Source of the DNA: Paracidovorax wautersii
Lineage (GTDB): Bacteria; Pseudomonadota; Gammaproteobacteria; Burkholderiales; Burkholderiaceae_C
Assembly: GCA_009912175.1 (NCBI GenBank)
Contig: WNDQ01000037.1
Coordinates: 1-38,875, forward strand
Direction of reading: 5' to 3'
DNA length: 38,875 bases
Part shown: in pieces, positions 1-10,294 of the stretch
Layout of the letters: every line of letters starts with the position of its first letter
How positions within the stretch are numbered: the stretch's first letter is position 1
Notes under the pieces: model-generated
The model's input: only the letters and a program-made list of their open reading frames with translations
Told to the model about the DNA's origin: nothing
The model's database searches: none
Translations under genes and position numbers: made by a program

Positions 1-17
1 CGTTCCCCCCACCCGCC

Positions 18-23
18 AAGGAG
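18..23 (+). promoter_or_regulatory. ribosome binding site for an ATG at 31
   Basis: AAGGAG lies seven bases before an ATG at 31. That ATG opens M-K-R-R and then meets TAG at 43-45, directly followed by the ATG at 46. The strong site points to 31 as the original start of the peptide-binding protein, so the TAG looks like a lesion inside the leader and not the end of a separate peptide. No comparable Shine-Dalgarno sequence serves the ATG at 46. Confidence 0.7.
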
Positions 24-45
24 CCCCGAGATGAAACGCCGCTAG

Positions 46-1596
46 ATGATCCAGATGGGAGCCGCCGGACTTGGTCTGTCCATTGCCGGCGTGCCGCTGC
101 ACGTGCTTGCCCAGGGCAAGGCCGGCGGTGTGATCAACGTCCTCGTGCAGCCCGAGCCGCCCGGCCTGATGCTGGGCATCGTGCAGAACGGGCCGACCCA
201 GTTGATCTCGGGCAACATCTACGAAGGGCTGCTGCGCTACGACGACAAGCTTGAGCCGCATCCGCTGCTGGCCACGTCCTGGACCATGAGCCCCGACGGC
301 CTGACCTACACCTTCAAGCTCAAGCCCGGCGTGAAGTGGCATGACGGCAAGCCCTTCACGGCCGATGACGTCGTCTTCTCGGCCGACGTCTTCCTGCGCA
401 AGACCCACGCACGTTTTCGTGGCAATCTGGCCGCGGTCGAGAGCATCAAGGCCATCGATCCGCTGACGGTGGAGTTCAAGCTCAAGTACACCTTCGGCCC
501 CTTCCTGGGCATCTTCGAGACCGGCACCATGCCCATGGTGCCCAAGCACCTCTACGACGGCACCGACTACCTCAGCAACCCGGCCAACAACACGCCGATC
601 GGCACCGGTCCGTTCAAGTTCAAGGAATGGGTCAAGGGCTCCTACATCCAGCTCGTGGCCAACGAGCAGTACCACACGGCGGGCGTGCCCATCGTCTCGA
701 GCCTGTACTTCCACGTCATTCCCGATGCCGCCTCGCGCGCGGCGGCGTTCGAGTCGGGCAAGGTCGACATCGTGCCCGGCGGCGCGGTCGAGTTCTTCGA
801 CGTAGCCCGGCTGTCCAAGCTGCCGGGCGTGGCCGTCACCACCAAGGGCTGGGAGTTCTTTGCGCCGCATTCGTGGCTGTGGCTCAACAACCGCAAGAAG
901 CCCATGGACAACGTGAAGTTCCGCCAGGCCGTGATGCACGCGATCGACCGCGAGGCCATGGCCAAGATCGCCTGGCAGGGCTACGCCAAGCCCGCCACCG
1001 GGCCCTTCAACAGCCACATCAAGTTCTACAGCGAGGACGTTGCCAAGTACCCGCGCGACATCGCCAAGGCCAAGAAGCTGATCGAAGAATCCGGCTACCA
1101 GGGCGAGACCCTGCGCCTGCTGCCGCTGCCCTATGGCGAGAGCTGGCAGCGCCAGGCCGAGATCGTGCGGCAGAACCTGCTGCAGGCCGGCATCAAGATC
1201 GAGATGACGGCCACCGACGTGGCCGGCTGGGGCCAGCGGCTCAACGAGTGGGACTACGACATCGCCTTCACCTACGTCTACCAGTACGGCGACCCGGCCC
1301 TGGGCGTGGCGCGCAACTACACCAGCAGCAACATCGCCAAGGGCTCGCCCTTCAACAACGTCGAAGGCTACGTCAACCCCAAGGTCGACGAGCTGTTCGA
1401 CACCGGCGCGCGCGAGATCGACCCGGCCAAACGCAAGGCCGCCTACGACGCGGTACAGAAGATCCTGCTGGACGAAGTGCCGGTCGCGTGGCTGCATGAG
1501 ATCAACTTCCCCACGCTCTACCGCACCCGCGTGAGCAACCTGATCAGCTCGGGCATCGGCCTGAACGACAACCTGGCCTACGCCAAGCTCGGCTAA
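46..1596 (+). CDS. peptide-type ABC transporter substrate-binding protein (SBP family 5), leader interrupted by TAG
   Basis: Periplasmic solute-binding protein of the dipeptide/oligopeptide/nickel family 5, which hands ligand to the permeases encoded downstream. The 516-residue frame has a hydrophobic leader ending near VLAQG, then the family 5 fold, including a YEGLLRYDD region near residue 60, TYTFKLKPGVKWHDG near residue 90 and a GTGPFKFKEW segment near residue 186. The original start is probably the ATG at 31, with a good Shine-Dalgarno sequence and a twin-arginine K-R-R n-region, but TAG at 43-45 separates it from the rest. Restoring a Gln codon gives a Tat-like leader continuous with this frame. 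Translation from 46 would lose the positive charges. It is first of an importer gene set; ligand specificity cannot be read from the sequence, and peptides, amines or opines are all possible. Confidence 0.9.
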   Translation: MIQMGAAGLGLSIAGVPLHVLAQGKAGGVINVLVQPEPPGLMLGIVQNGPTQLISGNIYEGLLRYDDKLEPHPLLATSWTMSPDGLTYTFKLKPGVKWHDGKPFTADDVVFSADVFLRKTHARFRGNLAAVESIKAIDPLTVEFKLKYTFGPFLGIFETGTMPMVPKHLYDGTDYLSNPANNTPIGTGPFKFKEWVKGSYIQLVANEQYHTAGVPIVSSLYFHVIPDAASRAAAFESGKVDIVPGGAVEFFDVARLSKLPGVAVTTKGWEFFAPHSWLWLNNRKKPMDNVKFRQAVMHAIDREAMAKIAWQGYAKPATGPFNSHIKFYSEDVAKYPRDIAKAKKLIEESGYQGETLRLLPLPYGESWQRQAEIVRQNLLQAGIKIEMTATDVAGWGQRLNEWDYDIAFTYVYQYGDPALGVARNYTSSNIAKGSPFNNVEGYVNPKVDELFDTGAREIDPAKRKAAYDAVQKILLDEVPVAWLHEINFPTLYRTRVSNLISSGIGLNDNLAYAKLG

Positions 1597-1630
1597 GGCA
1601 CGCGCCGCAGCCCAGCACAGGAGGCTCTTC

Positions 1631-2605
1631 ATGACACGTTTTCAGTTCATGTTCACCCGCATCGCGCAAGGGCTGGCCGCGCTGCTGGTCATCGCGGCGG
1701 TGAACTTCATGCTGGTGCGCGCCGCGCCGGGCGATCCGGTCGCCGTCATGGCGGGCGAGGCCGGCGCCTCGGACCCGCAGTTCGTGGCCCAGCTCAAGGA
1801 ACAGTTCGGCCTGGACAAGCCACTGACCACGCAGCTGGCCACCTACCTCGGCCACGTCGCGCGCCTGGACCTGGGCTACTCCTACCGCCAGCAGCAACCC
1901 GTGCTCGACCTGATCCTGGAGCGCCTGCCCGCCACGCTGCTGCTGACCGGCAGCGCCTTCGTGCTGTCGCTGATCTTCGGCGTTGCGCTGGGCGCCTGGG
2001 CCAGCCGCAAGGCGGGCAGCTGGGTCGACAGCGCCATCACCGTGGTGGCGCTGGTGTTCTACGCCACGCCGCTGTACTGGCTGGCGATGATGGCCGTGCT
2101 GTTCTTCTCGGTCAAACTCGACTGGCTGCCCGGTTTTGGCTACTTCACGGTGGGCGAAAACCTGCAGGGCCTGGCGCTGGCGTGGGACATCTTTCTGCAC
2201 CTGATCCTGCCCTCGCTCACGCTGGCGCTGTTCTACATGGCGGTCTATGCGCGCATGACGCGTGCGTCCATGCTCGAAGTCGCGCAGATGGACTTCGTCA
2301 AGACCGCGCGCGCCAAGGGCGTGCGCCCCGGCCGCATCAACCGCGCCCACATCCTGCGCAACGCGCTGCTGCCGGTGGTCACGCTGGCCGGCATCCAGGC
2401 CGGCGGCATGATCGGCGGCGCGGTGCTGACCGAGACCGTGTTCGCCTGGCCCGGCATCGGCCGCCTGATGTTCGACGCCCTGCTGCAGCGCGACTACAAC
2501 CTGCTGCTCGGTTGCTTCCTGGTGACCGCCGCCATGGCCGTTCTGTTCAACCTGATCACCGACCTGGTCTACACCCTGGTGGACCCGCGCATCGAGCTGA
2601 CCTGA
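1631..2605 (+). CDS. peptide-type ABC transporter permease (DppB-like)
   Basis: Inner-membrane permease of 324 residues, the usual DppB/OppB length, forming half of the membrane channel of the importer. It begins FQFMFTRIAQGLAALL with the first membrane helix, has a periplasmic N-terminal loop (APGDPVAVMAG), then a block of membrane helices with the EAA-type cytoplasmic loop (ARAKGVRPGRINRAHILRNALLPVV, about residues 224-250) that contacts the ATPase. It ends LVYTLVDPRIELT, typical of DppB. An AGGAGG-like site lies just before the ATG. The gene sits 34 bases after the binding protein and 40 before the second permease, consistent with one operon. Confidence 0.93.
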   Translation: MTRFQFMFTRIAQGLAALLVIAAVNFMLVRAAPGDPVAVMAGEAGASDPQFVAQLKEQFGLDKPLTTQLATYLGHVARLDLGYSYRQQQPVLDLILERLPATLLLTGSAFVLSLIFGVALGAWASRKAGSWVDSAITVVALVFYATPLYWLAMMAVLFFSVKLDWLPGFGYFTVGENLQGLALAWDIFLHLILPSLTLALFYMAVYARMTRASMLEVAQMDFVKTARAKGVRPGRINRAHILRNALLPVVTLAGIQAGGMIGGAVLTETVFAWPGIGRLMFDALLQRDYNLLLGCFLVTAAMAVLFNLITDLVYTLVDPRIELT

Positions 2606-2645
2606 GCGTGCGCCGCGTGCATCGACCCCACAAGAAAGTCCTGCC

Positions 2646-3486
2646 ATGAACAACCACTTCTGGCGGCGCTACTGCCGCAACAAGGGCGCCGTCTTCGGGC
2701 TGATCGTCATGCTCATCTCGTGCTGCTGCTGGCAGCCATCGGCCCGCTGTTCGCGGCCAATAGCCCCTGGGACATGGTGCAGATGCCTTTCCTGGCACCG
2801 CTGCAGGAACCGGGCCTGAGCATGGGCACCGACACCCTGGGCCGCGACATCCTCTCCGGCGTGATCTACGGCGCGCGTGTGTCGCTGCTGATCGGCGTGG
2901 TCTCGACCCTGGTGTCCTTGCTGATCGGCGTCACGCTGGGCGCGGTCGCGGGCTACTTCGGCGGCTGGGTGGATTCGGCGCTGATGCGTTTCACCGAGCT
3001 GTTCCAGGCCGTGCCCAGCTTTGCGCTGGCCATCGTGCTGGTGGCCATCTTCGAGCCCTCGGTCAACTCCATCGTGGCGGCCATCGCCATCGTTTCGTGG
3101 CCGCCGGTGGCGCGCCTGGTGCGCAGCGAGTTCCTCACGCTGCGCCAGCGCGACTTCGTGGCCGCCGCGCTGCTGGCCGGCCAGTCCACGCCGCGCGTCA
3201 TCCTCACGCAGATCCTGCCCAACGCGGCCTCGCCCATCGTGGTGATGGCCTCGCTGATGGTGGCCACCGCCATCCTGCTCGAATCCAGCCTGAGCTTTCT
3301 GGGCCTGGGCGACCCCAACCTGATGAGCTGGGGCTACATGGTCGGCACCGCCCGCACCGTGCTGCGCCAGGCCTGGTGGATGGCGGTGTTCCCGGGCCTG
3401 GCCATCGTGCTGACGGTGCTGGCGCTCAACCTGGTCGGCGAGGGCCTGAACGACGGACTCAACACACGCTCCGGAGGACGCGGACG

Positions 3487-3490
<4 letters not shown>
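2646..3490 (+). pseudogene. peptide-type ABC transporter permease (DppC-like), frameshifted near the N-terminus
   Basis: Second permease of the peptide-type importer. The ATG at 2646 gives a normal DppC start (MNNHFWRRYCRNKGAVFGLI), but the frame breaks at about 2715-2719 inside the first membrane helix. The remainder is read from 2720 (LLLAAIGPLFAANSPWDM onward) and stays open to TGA at 3488-3490. Adding back one base restores a protein of about 281 residues. The later part has the expected DTLGRDILSGVIYGARVSL motif and the EAA loop (AALLAGQSTPRVILTQILPNA). It overlaps the ATPase gene as ATGA, a sign of translational coupling. Every other part is conserved, so the one-base loss is probably a sequence error or a very recent mutation. 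Confidence 0.85.
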
Positions 3491-5209
<1,719 letters not shown>

Positions 5210-5217
<8 letters not shown>

Positions 5218-6202
5218 GCCAACTTCCAACACCGGCGGCAACACGCCGTCGCCCACCATCGCGCTGCTGAGCACCACGCTCGACACCGCCTACTTGCTGC
5301 CGGCCTTCCAGCAGACCTTTCCCAATGCGCGCCTGATTCTTGGCGGCCGCGCCCAGACCGAAGCCGACCTGGGGCCGCTGGACGCCATCGACATGGTGGT
5401 GTGCTGGAAGCCGCAGGCCGGCCTGATGCAGCGCATGCCCGGCCTGCGGCTGATTCAGTCGATCGGCGCCGGCGTTGACCACATCACGGACGACGCCAGT
5501 TTGCCGAGCGTGCCGGTCTGCCGCATCGTCGACCCGGACATGGCCAGCGGCATGACCGCCTATGTGTGCTGGGCCGTCACGCACCACCAGCGCGCCATGC
5601 ACAGCTATCTGCAAAGCCAGCGCGACGCCGCCTGGCAGCAGCAAGCCGTGATTCCGGCCAGCAGCCACCGTGTCGGCATTGCCGGGCTGGGCGCGCTGGG
5701 CACACACTGCGCACGCGCGCTGGCGGCCATCGGCTATGCGGTGCGTGGCTGGAGCCGCAGCCCCAAGACCGAGCCCATGCCCGGCGTCGACTGTTTTTAT
5801 GGCCCGGATCAACTGGGCGACTTCCTGGCCGGTTGCGACACGCTGATTTGTCTGCTGCCGCTGACGGCCGAAACGCACGGCATTCTTGACGCACGGCTGT
5901 TCGCGCAACTGCCGCACGGCGCCCACCTGATCAACGTGGGCCGGGGCGACCATCTCGTCGAAGCCGACCTGCTGCAGGCGCTGGACAGCGGCCAGCTCGC
6001 CGCCGCCACGCTGGACGCCTTTTCCACCGAGCCGCTGCCGACCAGCCACGCCTTCTGGCGCCATCCGCACATCACCGTCACGCCGCACATCGCCACCCGG
6101 ACATCGCCGGCCGCCATCGCGCGGCAGGCGCGGCTCAACTACGAAGCCGTGCTGGCCGACCGCCAGCCCCCCGGCCTGGTGGACACCGCGCGCGGTTACT
6201 GA
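5210..6202 (+). CDS. ghrA: 2-hydroxyacid dehydrogenase, glyoxylate/hydroxypyruvate reductase A type
   Basis: NAD(P)H-dependent reductase of 2-oxoacids such as glyoxylate or hydroxypyruvate, 330 residues from the ATG at 5210, which overlaps the ATPase stop by eight bases. An ATG at 5171 would overlap by 47 bases and is less likely. The Rossmann motif is GLGALG. The catalytic triad of D-2-hydroxyacid dehydrogenases is visible: Arg245 in NVGRGD, Glu274 in STEPLP and His293 in TPHIAT. The C-terminal ending VDTARGY closely matches E. coli GhrA (VDRARGY), which supports the subfamily. Its position behind the importer suggests it handles a hydroxy- or oxo-acid product of the pathway, but the substrate is not shown by sequence. 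Confidence 0.88.
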
Positions 6203-6272
6203 ATGAATGTGCGCGACTCCTTCGATGCCAAGATGAACCCCGCCTGACCCGCCCCTGCCAGGAACCGTTGCG

Positions 6273-7349
6273 ATGCAAGCCTTCTTCGCCGCCGACCAGC
6301 TGCTGCACGACCCCCAGCAGTTCATGCGCCTTGGCCGCATCCACAAACCGACCGACCTGCCCGCGCGCGCTGAAGCGCTGCGCGATGCCCTGGCCGATGT
6401 CGGCGTCACGCTGCAAGAACCGCACGACTGGGGCCGCGCGCCGCTGGAGGCCGTGCACGCGCCGCACTACCTCGACTACCTGGAGACCGCCTACCCGCGC
6501 TGGCAGGCACTCGGCCAAACGGGTCTGGAGCCGGGCATCGAGGTGCTGCCCAACCTCTCGCCCTACCCCGCCTACACCAGCGGCCCGCCAGGCGACGTGC
6601 GCCCGCCCTGCCCCAGCAGCCACATCGTGGCGCAGACCGGCTACTACATCGGCAACCTGGCCTGCCCGCTGGGACCACACAGCTGGCAGGCCATGCGGCG
6701 CTCCGCGCATGCGGCGGTCTCGGCCGCGCAGGCGCTGTGCGAAGGCGAGCGGCTGGCCTATGCGCTGTGCCGCCCGTCCGGCCACCACGCCTATCGCGAC
6801 CGAGCCGGTGGCTTCTGCTACCTCAACAACAGCGCCATCGCCGCCCAGCACCTGGCCAGCCATCTGCGGGCCGGACAGCCGTCCCGCGTGGCGGTGCTCG
6901 ACATCGACGTGCACCACGGCGACGGCACGCAGCACATCTTCTACACACGCAGCGACGTGCTGACCCTCTCCATCCACGCCGCCACCGACCACTACTACCC
7001 CTTCTACGTCGGCTACGCGCAGGAAACCGGCCATGGCGCGGGCGAAGGCTTCAACCTCAACCTGCCCCTGCCGCATGGCAGCGGCAACGCGGTCTTCCTC
7101 GACGCGTTCAAGACGGCGCTGGCCCGGCTGGCCGACTTCCAACCCGACGCGGTGGTCCTGCCCATGGGTTTCGACACCTACAAGGACGACCCGATCGGCG
7201 TGTTCGAACTCGACTTCGACGCCTACTAGGAGGTGGGCCGCCAACTGCGGCCGCTCGGTGTGCCGCTGGCCATCGTGCAGGAAGGCGGCTACCTGGTCGA
7301 ATCGCTGCGGCCAGGCCTTGCCGCCCTGCTGCAAGGCCTGGAGGCCTGA
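6273..7349 (+). pseudogene. acetylpolyamine amidohydrolase-like (histone deacetylase fold), interrupted by in-frame TAG
   Basis: Zinc-dependent deacetylase of the HDAC/AcuC/AphA superfamily; bacterial relatives remove acetyl groups from polyamines or other N-acetyl amines. Visible parts are the general-base pair His171-His172 in SGHHAY, zinc ligands Asp212 and His214 in DIDVHHGDG, and Asp301 in MGFDTY. TAG at codon 319 (7227-7229) ends the first part, but the same frame continues as EVGRQLRPLGVPL and carries the catalytic Tyr340 in QEGGYL, then stops at 7347-7349, giving 358 residues if TAG is read through. Without read-through the catalytic Tyr and final strand are missing and the enzyme should be inactive. 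An intact paralogue lies at 9259. The stop overlaps the next ATG by one base, so the original gene clearly ended at 7349. Confidence 0.85.
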
Positions 7350-8335
7350 TGCCGCTGCCCCAAACCCAGACTCCGTTGAATCCGGCCCTGCAGCGCCGCG
7401 GCGTGCTGCTGTTCCTGTGCGCGCTGGTCGCCTTCGCCAGCTACGACGCCTTCGCCAAACACATGCTGGAGCGGCACAGCCCGGCCGTGATGAACCTCAC
7501 GCGTTATGCCGCCGTCACCACCATGGCGCTGGTGCTGCTGTGGCGCGAACGCGCCGCCTGGCACAGCGCCTGGCGCTTCTGGCAGCAGCCGCACCTGGGC
7601 CTGCTGGTCACACGCAGCCTGATGCTGGCCGTCGTGGCGACCAGCTTCATGACCGCGCTGGTCACCATGCCGCTGGCCGAAGCCACCGCCATCTACTTCA
7701 CCGCGCCGCTCATCATGGTGGCGCTCTCGCCCCTGCTGCTGGGCGAAAGCGTGGGACGGCGCCAGTGGCTGGCCGTGGGTGGCGGCTTCGTCGGCATGCT
7801 GCTGATCGTGCGGCCCGGCGCCAGCCTGCCGCTGGTGGGCACACTGCTGATGGCGTTGTCCGCCGTCTGCTACGCGCTGTTCCAGATGCTGACCCGCAAG
7901 CTCTCGGGCCGCGTCGCGCCGCAGACCCAGTACGCCTACATGGCGGTGATCTGCCTGCTGGTCACCAGCCTGCCGGGGCTGCTGCTGCCCGGCCTGCAGC
8001 CCGACGCTGCCGCAGGTGCGGCCTCTGTCCTGGGCGACTGGCCCGAGCTGGCCCTGCTGCTGGCCGGTGGCGTGTGCAGCGGCCTAGCCCAGTTGCTGCT
8101 GCTGGCGGCCTTCCAGCGCGCGCCGGCCTCGGTGCTGGGGCCGCTGAACTACGTGCAACTGGTGCTGGCCGTGCTGCTGAGCACCTTCTGGTTCGGCCGC
8201 GCGCCCGACGGGCCGGCGCTGGCCGGCATGGCGTGCATCGCCGCCGCGGGCGTCTACCTGGCCTGGCCGCGCGGTGTGCGCTGGACAGCGGCCACCCCGC
8301 CCCGCACACGCAGCCAGACGCCGGGCACCCGCTGA
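7349..8335 (+). CDS. DMT-superfamily transporter with two EamA domains
   Basis: Predicted inner-membrane carrier of 328 residues with about ten hydrophobic helices arranged as two EamA repeats. The first repeat starts at GVLLFLCALVAFASYDAF with the charged RYAAV stretch following; the ATAIYFTAPLIMVALSPLL segment and LGESVGRRQWLAVGGGFVGMLL motif are typical of this family. EamA proteins usually export or import small metabolites such as amino acids or amines. The ATG shares one base with the stop of the deacetylase gene, so the two are coupled. The start at 7349 was chosen from this overlap. The substrate is unknown; an N-acetylated or free amine is an inference from the neighbours. Confidence 0.9.
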   Translation: MPLPQTQTPLNPALQRRGVLLFLCALVAFASYDAFAKHMLERHSPAVMNLTRYAAVTTMALVLLWRERAAWHSAWRFWQQPHLGLLVTRSLMLAVVATSFMTALVTMPLAEATAIYFTAPLIMVALSPLLLGESVGRRQWLAVGGGFVGMLLIVRPGASLPLVGTLLMALSAVCYALFQMLTRKLSGRVAPQTQYAYMAVICLLVTSLPGLLLPGLQPDAAAGAASVLGDWPELALLLAGGVCSGLAQLLLLAAFQRAPASVLGPLNYVQLVLAVLLSTFWFGRAPDGPALAGMACIAAAGVYLAWPRGVRWTAATPPRTRSQTPGTR

Positions 8336-8345
8336 GAATCGCTGC

Positions 8346-9221
8346 ATGCAGACACCCAAGCCCCCAGCACCCGTCGTCATCGGGCAGACCGCATCCCCCG
8401 CGTTGCCACGGCCGGCCCCGGCCCGCAGCTGGGCCACGGGCAACGCGCGTTTTTCCACCATCGAGCGGCCGGACCTGGTCGCCATGGTCGAGGCGCAGAT
8501 CCAGGACGCCATCCTGGCCGGCCACCTCAGGCCGGGCGAGCGCATCGTCGAGGCCGACCTGGCGCGGCGCATGGACATCAGCCGCGCACCGGTGCGCGAG
8601 GCCGCGCGGCGGCTTGAAAGCATGGGGCTGCTGATCTCGCGCCCGCGCCACGGCTTTGCCGTGCGCACCATCAGCAGCCGCGAGGTCGACGACCTCTACC
8701 AGGTGCGCATCGACCTGGAACTGCTCGGCGCCACGCTGGCCTGCCAGCAGGCCACAGACGCACAGCTCGCACGGCTGCTGCCCATGGTCGACCACATGGC
8801 CGCGCAGGCCACGCGGCTGGCGCAGTCCGAGCGCGTGGCGCTGGACCTGGGCTTTCACTGCTACATCTCCGAGATCTCGGGCAACGGCTACCTGCACCGG
8901 CTGTTCGACAACATGCAGGCCGAGGTTCGGCTTTTCCTGTCGCTGAGCGAGGCCAGCTACGAAGACCCCGTCTACCTGGCCGAAACCCACCGCCCCATCG
9001 CCCAGGCCCTGGCCGCGCGAGACGCGCAGACCGTGCGCGGCGCGCTGCGCTACCACCTCGAAGTCGCCCAGCAGCATGCGCGCGCCTGCGTCGAACAGGC
9101 CGGGCTCTCCCAGCCGCCGGCCGCCGCATCCCCTCCTCCGCCACGCGCCCTGGCCGATGCAGATGCACCCGCGCGCGCCGGGGACACCGGCAATCCCAGC
9201 CCCTGGAAACCCATCCGCTGA
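8346..9221 (+). CDS. GntR-family transcriptional regulator, FCD subfamily
   Basis: DNA-binding regulator of 291 residues. A winged helix-turn-helix near residues 40-105 contains the GntR core (GHLRPGERIVEADLARRM, ISRAPVREAARRLESMG). The C-terminal FCD ligand-binding domain has the Asp and three His residues that bind metal in this group (RIDLEL, FHCYISE, ETHRPI, RYHLEVAQQH). FCD regulators commonly repress nearby catabolic genes and respond to organic acids or amines. It begins 10 bases after the transporter stop. The first 35 or so residues and the last 40 are Pro/Ala-rich and probably disordered. It lies between two deacetylase genes, so it most likely controls this cluster; no operator could be identified because gaps here are very short. 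Confidence 0.9.
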   Translation: MQTPKPPAPVVIGQTASPALPRPAPARSWATGNARFSTIERPDLVAMVEAQIQDAILAGHLRPGERIVEADLARRMDISRAPVREAARRLESMGLLISRPRHGFAVRTISSREVDDLYQVRIDLELLGATLACQQATDAQLARLLPMVDHMAAQATRLAQSERVALDLGFHCYISEISGNGYLHRLFDNMQAEVRLFLSLSEASYEDPVYLAETHRPIAQALAARDAQTVRGALRYHLEVAQQHARACVEQAGLSQPPAAASPPPPRALADADAPARAGDTGNPSPWKPIR

Positions 9222-9258
9222 CCGCCGCCCCGCTCCTTCCATCGACGCACCTCGCCCC

Positions 9259-10287
9259 ATGAAAACCATCTACAGCGACCACCACCAGGGCCACGATCCA
9301 CAGCAGTTCATCGTGCGCGGGCGCATGAAGCGCAGCAACGAGCAGCCCGAACGCGCCTTCCTGCTGGCACGCGCGGCGCAGGACAGCGGCCACACCCTGG
9401 TGGCCACGCAAGACTTTGGCGCGGCGCCGCGCGCGGCCATCCACACGCCGCAATACCTGCGTTTCCTGGCCACGGCGTGGGAGCGCTGGCAGGAACTGGA
9501 CGACGCGTCCGACGAAGTCACGCCCAACGTTCACCCCTTCCCCGGCCAACCCTTCACCTACCCGGACAGCCTGGTCGGCCAGGCCGGCTACCACATGGGC
9601 GACATGGCCTGCGCCATTGGCCGCCATACCTGGGACGCGGCGGTCTGGTCGGCGCACACGGCCACCCACGCGGCCGAGCTGGTCGGCGGGGGCGAGCGCG
9701 CGGTCTACGCGCTGTGCCGCCCGCCCGGCCACCACGCCTACGCCGACCGCGCCAACGGCTTCACCTACCTCAACAACGCGGCGATTGCGGCGCAGCACCT
9801 GCGCCAGTGGCACGCGCGCGTGGCCATCCTGGACATCGACGTGCACCACGGCAATGGCACGCAGGGCATCTTCTGGCGGCGCCGCGACGTGCTCACGCTG
9901 TCGCTGCATGGCGACCCGCACTTCTGCACGCCCTTCTTCACCGGCCATGCGCACGAACATGGCGAAGGCGACGGCCTGGGCTACAACCTCAACTACCCGC
10001 TGGCGCGCGGCACCGACACCGACGGCTACCTGCGCGCGCTGGCGCCCGCGCTGCAGGCCATCCGCGACTACCAGCCCGGCGCGCTGGTGGTCGCGCTCGG
10101 CCTGGACGCGCACGAGCGCGACCCCTACCGCGCACTGGCCGTCAGCACCGAGGGCTTTGCCCGCATCACGGGCGAGATCGCGCGGCTGGGCCTGCCCACC
10201 GTGCTGGTGCAGGAAGGCGGCTACCTGTCCGACGACCTACCGCTCAACCTGATCAGCGCGCTGAACGGTTTCGAGGCCGCGGCCTGA
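9259..10287 (+). CDS. acetylpolyamine amidohydrolase-like deacetylase (histone deacetylase fold)
   Basis: Intact 342-residue member of the HDAC/AphA superfamily and a paralogue of the interrupted gene at 6273. It has the His158-His159 pair in GHHAY, zinc ligands Asp194 and His196 in DIDVHHGNG, Asp283 in LGLDAH and the transition-state Tyr322 in QEGGYL, so it should be a working zinc deacetylase. The N-terminus (MKTIYSDHHQGHDPQQF) matches the acetylpolyamine amidohydrolase subgroup, which acts on short N-acetylated amines better than on protein lysines. The ATG at 9259 was chosen because the family start MKTIYS is very regular; the open frame to the left is a shadow. It lies directly upstream of the kinase gene (7 bases). 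The exact substrate cannot be determined. Confidence 0.92.
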   Translation: MKTIYSDHHQGHDPQQFIVRGRMKRSNEQPERAFLLARAAQDSGHTLVATQDFGAAPRAAIHTPQYLRFLATAWERWQELDDASDEVTPNVHPFPGQPFTYPDSLVGQAGYHMGDMACAIGRHTWDAAVWSAHTATHAAELVGGGERAVYALCRPPGHHAYADRANGFTYLNNAAIAAQHLRQWHARVAILDIDVHHGNGTQGIFWRRRDVLTLSLHGDPHFCTPFFTGHAHEHGEGDGLGYNLNYPLARGTDTDGYLRALAPALQAIRDYQPGALVVALGLDAHERDPYRALAVSTEGFARITGEIARLGLPTVLVQEGGYLSDDLPLNLISALNGFEAAA

Positions 10288-10294
10288 CCCGACC

